DNA of 64,000 nt from Streptomyces poonensis (GTDB lineage: Bacteria > Actinomycetota > Actinomycetes > Streptomycetales > Streptomycetaceae). Under the pieces are notes generated by a model. It was not told the DNA's origin and ran no database searches. It saw only the letters and a list, made by a program, of their open reading frames with translations. Of the stretch, positions 42,130 to 50,411 are shown in pieces. The stretch covers positions 204,185 to 268,184 of the forward strand of contig NZ_BMVW01000011.1 in assembly GCF_014650915.1 (NCBI RefSeq). Reading direction: 5' to 3'. Within the stretch, counting starts at the first letter, position 1; every line of letters begins with the position of its first letter. A program made the position numbers and the translations under genes.

Positions 42130-42542
42130 GTGCCGGTGGACCAGGCATGGGTCGATGCGGCGGCGACGTCACTACGGGAAACCGGCGTGATCGAGGACAC
42201 TCTGCGCGCCGCCGGCTGGTGGCCGGGACGGCACTCCCGGTCGACCGCTGGCGCGAGATGCTCGAGAGGACCGGCTTGGTCCGCATGCACGATGGCGCCG
42301 AAGCCTTCCTGACAGAGTTCGGCGACCTGGACGTGCAGATCAGCGGACCAGGCATCACCTGCGCCAAGACCCCCTTCAGCTTCGACCCTGACAACCTGAT
42401 CGGCGAGGAGGACCGCTTCGTCGACCGGAGCGCAACACCGGAGTTTCAGCAGGACTCAGTGCTGACGGAGCGACTCAACCTGCAGGGCCCGGCGCACGCC
42501 GCTCGACGCGCCGAGCTCGGCGCTCAGCGGCCGAGCAGATGA
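42130..42542 (+). pseudogene. SUKH-3 immunity-type protein, frameshifted and truncated
   Basis: The first block runs from GTG 42130 (VPVDQAWVDAAATSLRETG) to AAGWWPGR; a frameshift near 42230 leads to LPVDRWREMLERTGLVRMHD then AEAFLTEFGDLDVQISGPGI and EDRFVDRS. These are the first half of a SUKH-3 domain, a common immunity fold for secreted nuclease toxins. The second half is missing and the frame runs into unrelated sequence, overlapping the end of the reductase-deaminase gene. No toxin gene is nearby. Confidence 0.7.
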
Positions 42543-43669
42543 CGGTTCGGCGCGGTCGCCCGCTCCTCGTACTCCGGGAGTACGACGACATCGGCGCCCG
42601 CCGCGGCGAGCAGCCCGCTCCCGTCGGCGCCGGCCACGAACGTGTCGGGCTCGCGCCAGGCGGTGACCACGCGCCGTACCCCGGCGTCGAGGATCAGCCG
42701 GGCGCAGGGGGCCGGGCGGGAGGCACGGCGGGCGCAGGGCTCCAGGCTGCTGTAGACGGTGGCGCCGGCCAGGCGCGGGTCGGCGGGGTCCAGCTTGGCC
42801 AGGGCCGCCTCCTCGGCGTGGACTACGGGGTCGCCGGCCTCCCGGGAGTGGCCGCGGGCCAGCTCCGTGCCGTCGTCGGCGACGACGACCGCGCCCACGC
42901 TGAACGCGGTCCGCGAGGGCGGGCACTCGGCCGCCAGTTCGCAGGCGAGCGCCAGCCAGTGCCGGTCGGCCGCCGAGACCCGCTCGCCCGTGCCGGGGAC
43001 CGTGGGGGCGTAGCGCAGGAGGACGACGTCCCCGACGGGCCGGCTCTCCAGCAGTCGCAGCCGACTGCGCGGTCCGCCGGGGTACGGGCCGGTGCCGAAC
43101 ATCCGGGGGGCGGCCGCCTCGCCGACGAAGAGGGGGGCGACGGCGAGCTGGAGTTCGTCGGCGAGGCCCTGCCGGAGCAGCTGGGTGTGGATGCGCCCGC
43201 CGCCCTCGACCATGAGGCGCTGGACGCCGCGTACGGTGCCGAGGTGGTCGAGGACGGCCCGCCAGTCCAGTTCGGGGCCGACGGGGACCACGTCGGCCGG
43301 CAGGTTCAGGCCGCGTACGCGTGCGGCGCCGCTGTCGGTCGTGTACACCGCCTTCGCGCCGCCGGTGTGCCAGAACCGCGCCGCCGGGTCGAGGTCGCCG
43401 GACGCGGTGACGGTGACCTTGAGCGGGTACTCCGGGAGGCCGGCGGCGACCCGGGCCGCGCGGCGTGCGGGCGAGTTGACCAGCAGCCGTGGGTTGTCGG
43501 CGCGCAGGGTGCCGGCGCCGACCAGGATGGCGTCGCTGGCCGCCCGCACCTCGTCCACCCGGTCGAAGTCGGCGGCGTTCGAGAGCAGCAGCCGCTCCGG
43601 CCCGGTGTCGTCGAGGAAGCCGTCGAGGGAGACGGCGGCGGACAGCAGGACATGAGGCGGCTGGGACAT
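42524..43669 (-). CDS. RibD-like fusion in reversed order: reductase then deaminase
   Basis: A 381-residue protein with two domains. Residues 1-225 form a RibD_C/dihydrofolate-reductase-like domain (AAVSLDGFLDD, LVGAGTLRADNP, LMVEGGGRIHTQLL). Residues about 235-370 form a cytidine-deaminase-like domain (AFSVGAVVVADD, HAEEAAL, SLEPCARRASRPAPC, the zinc His, Glu and two Cys). Classical RibD has deaminase first. The two steps are those after GTP cyclohydrolase II in riboflavin synthesis, but this copy is probably special-purpose. ATG 43669 has AGGAG eight bases upstream. It diverges from the MarR gene across 79 bp containing an operator. Confidence 0.85.
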   Translation of the reverse strand: MSQPPHVLLSAAVSLDGFLDDTGPERLLLSNAADFDRVDEVRAASDAILVGAGTLRADNPRLLVNSPARRAARVAAGLPEYPLKVTVTASGDLDPAARFWHTGGAKAVYTTDSGAARVRGLNLPADVVPVGPELDWRAVLDHLGTVRGVQRLMVEGGGRIHTQLLRQGLADELQLAVAPLFVGEAAAPRMFGTGPYPGGPRSRLRLLESRPVGDVVLLRYAPTVPGTGERVSAADRHWLALACELAAECPPSRTAFSVGAVVVADDGTELARGHSREAGDPVVHAEEAALAKLDPADPRLAGATVYSSLEPCARRASRPAPCARLILDAGVRRVVTAWREPDTFVAGADGSGLLAAAGADVVVLPEYEERATAPNRHLLGR

Positions 43670-43716
43670 GGGCGTACTCCTGATTCGTCCTGGGGCGTCC
43701 TGGGGCGACTCCCTGG

Positions 43717-43732
43717 TTCAACTTTTAAGCAA
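43717..43732. promoter_or_regulatory. Putative MarR operator between ribD-like and marR genes
   Basis: TTCAACTTTTAAGCAA is an imperfect palindrome of the same type as the two sites before the GTP cyclohydrolase gene (arms TTGCTT / TTGAA on the reverse strand). It lies 17 bp before the MarR start and can control both divergent genes. Confidence 0.6.
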
Positions 43733-43748
43733 TTACTACACTGTCGGC

Positions 43749-44264
43749 ATGACGACCCGCTGGCTCACCGCCGAGGAACAGCGTGCCTGGCGCGCCTATC
43801 TCGCCGCCTCGCTGCTCCTGGAGGACGTGATCGACCGGCAGCTCCAGCAGGAGGCCGGCATGCCGCACCTGTACTACTCGGTGCTGGCCACGCTCTCCGA
43901 GGCGCCGGACCGCCGGCTGCGGATGACCGATCTCGCCGAGGCGCTGAAGATCACGCGCAGCCGGCTCACCTACGCGGTGACGCGCCTGGAGAAGGACGGG
44001 GCGGTACGGCGTGAGGGGTGCCCCTCGGACCGGCGCGGCAGCGTCGCGGTGCTCACGGACGAGGGGGCGACCGTCCTGGAGCGCACGGCTCCGGGGCACG
44101 CGGAGACGGTGCGCGCGGCGGTGTTCGACCACCTCACGCCGGAGCAGGTGGGGGACCTGGAGCGGATCTGCGCGGGCATCGCGGAGGCCATCCAGGGCGA
44201 CGGGCGGCAGGCGGTACGGGCCGACGAACTGCCGTGGCGCCGGAGGTCCTGTCCGTCCGGGTGA
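43749..44264 (+). CDS. MarR family transcriptional regulator
   Basis: A 171-residue winged-helix regulator: LYYSVLATLSEAPDRRLRMT, then the recognition region DLAEALKITRSRLTYAVTRL and the wing EKDGAVRREGCPSDRRGSVAV. It is divergent from the ribD-like fusion and followed by the GTP cyclohydrolase gene. A -10-like TACACT ends seven bases before ATG 43749 and no Shine-Dalgarno is seen, so the mRNA is probably leaderless. The palindromes at 43717, 44353 and 44395 are its likely targets (inference), with a flavin or pteridine-related ligand as one possibility. Confidence 0.88.
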   Translation: MTTRWLTAEEQRAWRAYLAASLLLEDVIDRQLQQEAGMPHLYYSVLATLSEAPDRRLRMTDLAEALKITRSRLTYAVTRLEKDGAVRREGCPSDRRGSVAVLTDEGATVLERTAPGHAETVRAAVFDHLTPEQVGDLERICAGIAEAIQGDGRQAVRADELPWRRRSCPSG

Positions 44265-44351
44265 GCCGGACGCGCGCCACCGGGGGCCGTCTCGCGGGGA
44301 TCGTCCCGCAGGGGTTGCCTGTCGGCTCCCCGAAGGCTGCTGGAAATCCTG

Positions 44352-44412
44352 TTGCTTGAAGTTTGAAGCAGAGCTAGAGTCCTGGGCGTCGTTGTGCTTC
44401 AAAAATGAAGCA
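44352..44412 (+). promoter_or_regulatory. Promoter and paired MarR-type operators before ribA
   Basis: TTGCTT (44352-44357), a 17-bp spacer and TAGAGT (44375-44380) form a promoter. Two 18-bp palindromes flank it: TGCTTGAAGTTTGAAGCA at 44353-44370, overlapping the -35, and the perfect TGCTTCAAAAATGAAGCA at 44395-44412, near the start of the transcript. They are 42 bp apart, four helical turns, allowing two dimers on one face of the DNA. Confidence 0.7.
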
Positions 44413-44427
44413 ATGAAGGAGACCCGC

Positions 44428-45087
44428 ATGCCCGACCTCCCCGCCGCCACCCCGCGTGCCCGCGTCCGGGTGCCGCTGCGCTTCCACGACGGGTACTCCG
44501 TCGACGCCGAACTGGTCACCTTCCACGGCCTGGCCGACGGCCAGGAGCACGTGGCCGTCGTCCTGGGAGACCCCGAGCCCGGAGCGGCGCCGCTGGTGCG
44601 GCTGCACTCCGAGTGCCTGACCGGGGACGTCTTCGGCTCGGCCCGCTGCGACTGCGGCCCGCAGCTGCGCGAGGCCGTGGAACGGATCGCCGGCCGCGGT
44701 GGCGTACTCCTCTACCTCCGCCAGGAGGGCCGGGGCATCGGTCTCTACAACAAGCTCGACGCGTACGCCCTCCAGGACCAGGGGCTCGACACGTACGCGG
44801 CCAACGCGGCCCTCGGGCTGCCCGAGGACGCCCGCGACTACACGGCCGCCGCCCAGATGCTCCGGGCGCTCGGCGTCGACGCGCTCGACCTGCTCTCCAA
44901 CAACCCCGACAAGGCGCGCCAGCTCCGCGAACTGGGGGTCGACGTCCGCGACCGGGTCGCGACGGGCGTCTTCACGACCGCCCACAACGTCCGGTACCTG
45001 CGCGCGAAGGTCCTCCAGACCCAGCACACCCTGCCGCTCGCGGATTTGACGGACGTTCCGGACCTGACCGAAGTCCCGGCGAGCTGA
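44428..45087 (+). CDS. ribA: GTP cyclohydrolase II (stand-alone RibA)
   Basis: A 219-residue GTP cyclohydrolase II: the zinc site SECLTGDVFGSARCDC (three Cys), RQEGRGIGLYNKL and LLSNNPDKARQL are all conserved. It converts GTP to 2,5-diamino-6-ribosylamino-4-pyrimidinone 5'-phosphate, formate and pyrophosphate. Unlike the housekeeping Streptomyces gene it is not fused to DHBP synthase. ATG 44428 has AAGGAG seven bases upstream and is preferred to ATG 44413. It follows the MarR gene with its own promoter. Together with the ribD-like fusion it supplies the first riboflavin-type pyrimidine, perhaps for another product. Confidence 0.9.
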   Translation: MPDLPAATPRARVRVPLRFHDGYSVDAELVTFHGLADGQEHVAVVLGDPEPGAAPLVRLHSECLTGDVFGSARCDCGPQLREAVERIAGRGGVLLYLRQEGRGIGLYNKLDAYALQDQGLDTYAANAALGLPEDARDYTAAAQMLRALGVDALDLLSNNPDKARQLRELGVDVRDRVATGVFTTAHNVRYLRAKVLQTQHTLPLADLTDVPDLTEVPAS

Positions 45088-45346
45088 CCGGAACGCGACA
45101 CCCGCAAGACCGGCATCACGAAGCGTGTCCGAGCGACTCCCCGCACATAACAACTGACACACAGTCAGAAACTCGGTGGTTTTCACGTCAGGGTCAACTC
45201 GCCCCGTTTCGACCCCTCATGACCTGTTGATCCAGTGCGAAAGTCGGAAGGATCACTGGGATCTGCTTGGAATACGGCCTGCGCGTCTATTAACGTTCGA
45301 TAACGCAGCGCGGTCGTCCCAGCCGTCACAAGAGGCGGCTCCGTGC

Positions 45347-45490
45347 GCACGCGCCGAATCCCGTAAGGGAACCGGGGAACCACTCATTGGGGTGAATCGG
45401 GCGGATGTCGCCGTCGTCGAACGGCCGATATACGCGCGTAGGAGACCTTCCTGTTCCGAACCCGTCAGCTAACCCGGTAGGCGAGTAGGA
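45347..45490 (+). ncRNA. c-di-AMP riboswitch (ydaO/yuaA type)
   Basis: The leader holds the conserved blocks of this RNA in order: CGCCGAATCCCG, GGGGAACCACT followed by GGGGTGAATCG, the GGAGACCTTCC arm, GAACCCGTCAGCTAACCCGG and the closing TAGGCGAG. It ends 20 bp before the peptidase start, and the purine-rich GGAAGGAAAGGAG that follows contains the ribosome site and can pair with GACCTTCC. In actinobacteria this riboswitch class typically controls cell-wall hydrolase genes, switching them off when c-di-AMP binds. Confidence 0.9.
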
Positions 45491-45509
45491 AGGAAAGGAG
45501 TGCGCCCAC

Positions 45510-46559
45510 GTGGCGTCCAACCGGCTCGCGACCGAGGCTCCGGTCGAACCCTCCATGCCGCGCCAGAAGACCGGCGACACCTTCGGCTACGGCAGCTACG
45601 ACAGCGAGAACGAGGGTCCCTGGCAGGAGTGGAACCCCACGGCGGACACCGTCCGCCCCACCCGCGGCCGGCACCGCGTCGCGAAGCAGCGCGGCGGAGG
45701 ACTCGCCCGCAGCTCCACCGTTCTCGGCGTCGGCGTGATCGCCGCCGTCGGCGCGGGCGGCATGGCCACCGCGCAGTCCGGCAAGCCGCCGGTCTCCATA
45801 TCGATGCCCGACCTGCCGAACGTCGGCTCGGTGTTCTCCGGTGACGACGCGGAGGAGGCACAGGGTTCCGTCGCCGCGCTGAGCACCGCCGGTCTCACCA
45901 CCTCCGGCACCGAGCAGGGCACCGCCGACGCCGGTGAGGTGCTGCGTGCCCGCATCATGCAGCAGGCCGAGTCGCAGCAGGACCAGGTCGACGCCGCCGC
46001 CGCGGCGGCGGCCGAGGAGAAGGCCGCGCAGGAGGCCGCCGAGCGCGCCGCCGAGGAGCGCGAGGCCGCCGAGAAGAAGGAAGCCGCCGCCAAGAAGAAG
46101 GCGGAGGAGGAGGCCGCGAAGAAGGCCGAGGCCGAGCGCCTCGCGAAGCTCGCAAAGCAGTACGCGCTCCCGACCTCCTCGTACACCCTCACCTCCACCT
46201 TCGGCCAGGCCGGTCCGTACTGGTCCTCCGGCTACCACACCGGTCTCGACTTCGCCGCGCCCACGGGCACCCTGATCAAGGCGGTGCACAGCGGCACGAT
46301 CACCCAGGCGGGCTATGACGGCTCGTACGGCTACAAGACCGTGCTCACCCTCGACGACGGCACCGAGGTCTGGTTCGCCCACCAGTCGTCGATCAACGTG
46401 AGCGTCGGCCAGAAGGTCGCGACCGGCGACGTCATCGGCCGCGTCGGCGCCACGGGCAACGTCACCGGCGCCCACCTCCACCTGGAGGTCCACCCCGACG
46501 GCAGCAGCTCGGGCATCGACCCGCTGGCGTGGCTGCGGGACAAGGGCCTCAACCCCTGA
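45510..46559 (+). CDS. M23 family cell-wall peptidase with coiled coil
   Basis: A 349-residue protein: a hydrophilic N-terminus, one hydrophobic segment (about 68-89, VLGVGVIAAVGAGGMATAQ) as a signal or anchor, an Ala/Glu/Lys coiled coil (about 145-215) and a C-terminal M23 LytM domain with HTGLDFAAPTGT (H-x3-D) and HLHLEVHP (H-x-H) completing the zinc site. It cleaves peptidoglycan cross-bridges outside the membrane. GTG 45510 follows GGAAAGGAG. Control by the c-di-AMP riboswitch directly upstream links it to osmotic and wall homeostasis during growth. Confidence 0.92.
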   Translation: MASNRLATEAPVEPSMPRQKTGDTFGYGSYDSENEGPWQEWNPTADTVRPTRGRHRVAKQRGGGLARSSTVLGVGVIAAVGAGGMATAQSGKPPVSISMPDLPNVGSVFSGDDAEEAQGSVAALSTAGLTTSGTEQGTADAGEVLRARIMQQAESQQDQVDAAAAAAAEEKAAQEAAERAAEEREAAEKKEAAAKKKAEEEAAKKAEAERLAKLAKQYALPTSSYTLTSTFGQAGPYWSSGYHTGLDFAAPTGTLIKAVHSGTITQAGYDGSYGYKTVLTLDDGTEVWFAHQSSINVSVGQKVATGDVIGRVGATGNVTGAHLHLEVHPDGSSSGIDPLAWLRDKGLNP

Positions 46560-46691
46560 CACCGGCCGCTGCCACACCGGCCGCCGCCGCACCGGTCGGC
46601 TGCCGCTGACATCGGCCTGCCGCAGACTGTTTACGAACCCTTGGCCGGGCGCGCGGAATCCGTGCGTCCGGTCCGGGCGTTGACACAAGAC

Positions 46692-47648
46692 ATGACGTCT
46701 CTTCGCAAACTCGGCTCTTCCGACCTCGAGGTCTTCCCGCTCGCCCTCGGCGGCAACGTCTTCGGCTGGACCGCCGACGAGGCGCAGTCCTTCGCCGTAC
46801 TGGACGCCTACACGGCCGCCGGCGGCAACTTCGTCGACACCGCCGACTCCTACTCGGCGTGGATCGAGGGCAACCAGGGCGGCGAGTCCGAGACCATCAT
46901 CGGCAAGTGGCTGAAGGCGCGCGGCAACCGCTCCGACGTCGTCGTCGCCACCAAGGTCAGCCAGCACCCGGAGTATCAGGGCCTCACCGCCGCCAACATC
47001 AAGGCCGCGGCCGACGCCTCCCTCCGCCGCCTGGACACCGACCACATCGACCTCTACTACACCCACTTCGACCAGCCCGAGGTGCCGGTCGAGGAGATCA
47101 TCGGCGCGCTGGACGAACTGGTGAAGGCGGGCAAGGTCCGCGCCATCGCCGCCTCCAACATCACGCCCGAGCGCCTGCAGGCCTCGCTGGACTTCTCCGA
47201 CCGCGAGGGCCTCGCCCGTTACGTGGCGCTCCAGCCGCACTACAACCTGGTCTCCCGCGACACGTACGAGGGCCCGCTCCAGGACCTCGCCGCCCGCTCC
47301 GGGCTGGCCGCCGTGCCGTACTTCGCCCTCGCCAAGGGCTTCCTCACCGGCAAGTACCGGCCCGGTACGACCGTGGAGAGCGCCCGGGCCGAGGGGGCGG
47401 GCGCCTACCTGGAGACGCCGCAGGGCGTACGGGTCCTCGCCGCCCTGGACGAGATCGCCGGGGCCCGCGGCGTCGAGGTCGCCACCGTGGCCCTCGCCTG
47501 GCTCGCGGCCCGGCCGACGGTCGCCGCGCCGATCGCCTCCGCCCGGACGGTGGAGCAGCTGCCGGCTCTGGTGGCCGTGGGCGACGTGACCCTCACGGAC
47601 GAGGAGCTCACCAAGCTGACGGAGGCGTCGGAGGCGTCGGAGGCGTAG
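46692..47648 (+). CDS. Aldo/keto reductase
   Basis: A 318-residue NADPH-dependent barrel reductase. It shows LALGGNVFGWTADEAQSF, DTADSYSAW with the catalytic Asp and Tyr, KVSQHPEY containing the Lys, YTHFDQP in place of the usual His block, and a C-terminal cofactor segment near PIASARTVEQL. This is the AKR11/voltage-channel-beta-like branch, substrate unknown. ATG 46692 starts MTSLRKLGSSDLEVFPLALGG; an in-frame ATG at 46641 lies in poorly conserved sequence. Monocistronic in appearance. Confidence 0.88.
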   Translation: MTSLRKLGSSDLEVFPLALGGNVFGWTADEAQSFAVLDAYTAAGGNFVDTADSYSAWIEGNQGGESETIIGKWLKARGNRSDVVVATKVSQHPEYQGLTAANIKAAADASLRRLDTDHIDLYYTHFDQPEVPVEEIIGALDELVKAGKVRAIAASNITPERLQASLDFSDREGLARYVALQPHYNLVSRDTYEGPLQDLAARSGLAAVPYFALAKGFLTGKYRPGTTVESARAEGAGAYLETPQGVRVLAALDEIAGARGVEVATVALAWLAARPTVAAPIASARTVEQLPALVAVGDVTLTDEELTKLTEASEASEA

Positions 47649-47700
47649 AGCACTTCCGAGGAGAGCTGGTGCGTGAGCCGGGGCGCGGTGTCCCCGCCGC

Positions 47701-49191
47701 CTATGACCGGTAGGGGTTGTACGCGGGGTACGAGTGGTTCGCGGGATACGGCGTCGGCCAGGGTGAGGGGTATGTGACCGGCCCCGGCCCCGGCGCGTAC
47801 GCCGGTGCGGGCGCGGGTGCGGGCCCGTGGCCGAATGTCTGTTCGTACCCCTGCCCGTATGCCTGCCCGTACGCTCCCCATGGCGCCACGGGCAGCGGTG
47901 CCGGTGCGGCCGCCCGCGCCGCGTACGCCAGCGCGGGCCGCGCGGTCTCGCGCCGGTGCCACAGCGCGAAGAGCAGCTCCCGCTCCCGTACGACGAAGTC
48001 GGTGCCCGCCCGGCCCCGGCGCCCCCGGTGCCGCAGGAACGCGAGCGAGGTCGCGTACGCCTCGTACTCGCCGACGGACCGGGCCGCGGCCCTGCCCCAG
48101 TGGTGCCCGGCGAACTCGCGGGCCAGCCGCCGCGCCCGCATGCTGCCGAGGAGGTACGGCTCGTGCGGGGTGAGCCAGCCGGCGGCCACGTAGGCGGGCA
48201 GTTCCTCGCGCACCGTGCGCAGCTCCCGCTGCCGTGTCCAGATGACCAGCCAGGTCAGCAGCCCGAACGCGGGCACCATGAACACGGCGTACACCGCGAA
48301 GAAGCCGAACTCGCCGAAGGTCGTCGAGCCGTTCCACAGGGCGTGCATGCCCATCGCGAGCAGCAGTCCGGCGAGGGGGAGGAGCACACGGCGGACCCGC
48401 TGCCGCTGTGCGGAGACCGCCGCGATGCCGAAGCCGATGCCGGTGAGCACCGTGAACAGCGGATGCGCGAAGGGCGACATGACGACGCGGACGAAGAAGG
48501 TCGCGGCGGTGACGGAGGCGAGTCCGCTGCCGCCGCTGAGCTGGTCGGTCCCGAAGGCCGTGCCGAGGTAGAGGATGTTCTCGGTGAAGGCGAAGCCGGT
48601 GGCGGTGACCCCGGCTATCACCACTCCGTCGACGATCCCGGCGAAGTCCCGGCGGCGGAAGAGGAAGACCAGCAGGACCGCGGCCGCCTTGGCGATCTCC
48701 TCGACGACGGGCGCTATGACGGTGGCGCCGAGGGTGTCGGCGCCGGACGGGTCGGCGGTGGCCGTCGCTATCCACCGGGTCGCGAAGCTGTTCGCGACGA
48801 TGGCTATCAGCGCGGCCGCGCACGCCCCCCAGGCGAACGAGAACAGCAGGTTCCGCCAGGGGCCGGGCGCGACCCGGTCCAGCCAGCGGAACGCGGCTAT
48901 CAGCAGCGGTACGGGCAGAACCGCCAGGCCCAGGCCGACCAGGAATCCGTGCGTGCCGGTCTGCTCGCGGACCAGGGCGAGGATCACCAGCCCGGAGAGC
49001 GCGAGCAGGGTGACCAGGGCGCCGTACCGCACTCCCCTGCGCTGCCACCAGTGCGCGGGGCGCGGGAGCCCGAGAGGGTGATCGCCCGGGCCGGCGGGAC
49101 CGACCGGTCCCAGCGGTTTTCCCGGTCTGGCCGGTCCGGCCGGTCCGGTGGGCCCGTCGGGATGCGTCGGATACGGGAAGGAGGTGGCCAC
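47701..49191 (-). CDS. PrsW-family intramembrane metalloprotease
   Basis: A 496-residue membrane protein. After a Pro/Gly-rich N-terminus come about eight hydrophobic helices with APVVEEIAKA (EExxK), FAFTENILY, PFAHPLFTVL (HxxF region) and MHALWNGS, the four motifs of the PrsW/CAAX-like protease family. The cytoplasmic C-terminal tail of about 170 residues ends in Tyr/Pro/Gly-rich repeats (YGQAYGQGYEQ). PrsW cuts membrane anti-sigma factors in Bacillus; the Streptomyces substrate is unknown. GTG 49191 with GGAAGGAG upstream on the minus strand is not evident, so the start is less certain. Confidence 0.88.
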   Translation of the reverse strand: MATSFPYPTHPDGPTGPAGPARPGKPLGPVGPAGPGDHPLGLPRPAHWWQRRGVRYGALVTLLALSGLVILALVREQTGTHGFLVGLGLAVLPVPLLIAAFRWLDRVAPGPWRNLLFSFAWGACAAALIAIVANSFATRWIATATADPSGADTLGATVIAPVVEEIAKAAAVLLVFLFRRRDFAGIVDGVVIAGVTATGFAFTENILYLGTAFGTDQLSGGSGLASVTAATFFVRVVMSPFAHPLFTVLTGIGFGIAAVSAQRQRVRRVLLPLAGLLLAMGMHALWNGSTTFGEFGFFAVYAVFMVPAFGLLTWLVIWTRQRELRTVREELPAYVAAGWLTPHEPYLLGSMRARRLAREFAGHHWGRAAARSVGEYEAYATSLAFLRHRGRRGRAGTDFVVRERELLFALWHRRETARPALAYAARAAAPAPLPVAPWGAYGQAYGQGYEQTFGHGPAPAPAPAYAPGPGPVTYPSPWPTPYPANHSYPAYNPYRS

Positions 49192-49299
49192 GGCATCGAC
49201 CTTAACGAGGGATGGGCGCTGCCCGCGACGGCGCCGCGTGAGGCGGGAATCGTGCCCAGTGGTGCTGTGCGGGTGCCTCGCGCGCTGCCGCCGGGGAGG

Positions 49300-50121
49300 T
49301 CAGGCGCCGGTGGTGGGCTGCTGGTGCGGTACGCGCCGGAAGAGCAGGTCGTTCACCACATGACCCTTGTCCAGTCCCTGGCCCTCGAAACGGGTCACGG
49401 GCCGGAACGCGGGACGTGGCGCGTAACCGCCGTCGGGCTGGGTGTTCTCGAAGTGGGGGTGCGCGGTCAGGACCTCGAGCATCTGCTCGGCGTACGGTTC
49501 CCAGTCGGTCGCACAGTGCACGAGTGCCCCGGGCCTGAGCCGGGTGGCGGCGAGCGTCAGGAACTCCGGCTGGATCAGCCGTCGCTTGTGGTGCCGCTTC
49601 TTGGGCCAGGGGTCGGGGAAGTACACGCGGAGTCCGTCGAGCGCGTCCGGGGTGAGCATCTCGCGCAGCAGGATGATCGCGTCACCGTTGGCCACCCGGA
49701 TGTTGGACAGCCCGTACCGGTCGGCGAGATTCAGCAGATTGCCCTGGCCCGGGGTGTGCACATCGACGGCGAGGATGTTGGTGTCCGGGTCGTCGGCGCC
49801 CATCTGCGCGGTCGCCTCGCCCATGCCGAAGCCGATCTCCAGCACGACGGGGCGGGCGTTCCCGAACAGTTCGGACAGATCGAGCGTCCGGCTTCCGTCG
49901 ATGTCGAGCCCCCACTTGGGCCACAGCCGCTGCAGGGCGTCCGCCTGGCCCGTCGTGACCCGGCTGCGCCGCGGCTGGAAGCTCCGGATCCGCCGCTCGA
50001 AGTGAGACCCGGCCGGGTCCGCCTTCGGCCCGTCGGGGAACCGGGGCTCGCCCTTGGGGCGGGGGCTCCGCGGGACGGGCGCGGAGTCGGGGGCGTCGGG
50101 GGCGTGGGCGGAGTCAGACAC
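49300..50121 (-). CDS. trmB: tRNA (guanine-46-N7)-methyltransferase TrmB
   Basis: A 273-residue SAM methyltransferase forming m7G46 in tRNA variable loops. It shows EIGFGMGEATAQM (SAM motif I), NILAVDVHTPG, YFPDPWPKKRHHKRRLIQ (the TrmB signature containing the catalytic Asp) and TDWEPYAEQML. GTG 50121 starts MSDSAHAPDAPD; the upstream frame up to 50388 lies in GC-rich repeats and is not conserved-looking. An N-terminal 50-residue Pro/Arg extension is common in Streptomyces TrmB. Confidence 0.93.
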   Translation of the reverse strand: MSDSAHAPDAPDSAPVPRSPRPKGEPRFPDGPKADPAGSHFERRIRSFQPRRSRVTTGQADALQRLWPKWGLDIDGSRTLDLSELFGNARPVVLEIGFGMGEATAQMGADDPDTNILAVDVHTPGQGNLLNLADRYGLSNIRVANGDAIILLREMLTPDALDGLRVYFPDPWPKKRHHKRRLIQPEFLTLAATRLRPGALVHCATDWEPYAEQMLEVLTAHPHFENTQPDGGYAPRPAFRPVTRFEGQGLDKGHVVNDLLFRRVPHQQPTTGA

Positions 50122-50354
50122 AATGCGGTCGATTTTACGTGCGCGAGCGCGGAGCCGCTCCGCTCGCTCCGGACAGCGCCTGGCGTGCCGCGGGGTACGA
50201 GGACTCTCCTTGGGCGGGCGTTCCGGGGCCGGCCCCTTCCGGGCCGCACTCTCCCGGGCCGGGCTCCCCCGGGCCGGGCTCCCCCGATACCGAGCGCTCA
50301 CCCGCGAGTACCCCGGCCGGTTGCCCATGTCCCGGCCGGAGGAGGCCCTTGTTT

Positions 50355-50411
50355 CGGCCGGAGGCCCATGCCCCGGCCGGAGGCCCATGCCCCGGCCGGA
50401 GGCCTATGTCC
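50355..50411. repeat. Three tandem 19-bp repeats
   Basis: CGGCCGGAGGCCCATGCCC repeats at 50355-50373, 50374-50392 and (two changes) 50393-50411, running into the stop codon of the minus-strand oxidase gene. Partial copies lie upstream at about 50333-50354. A second pair of GGGCCGGGCTCCCCC words is at 50256-50289. Non-coding, in the 280-bp gap to trmB. Confidence 0.8.
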
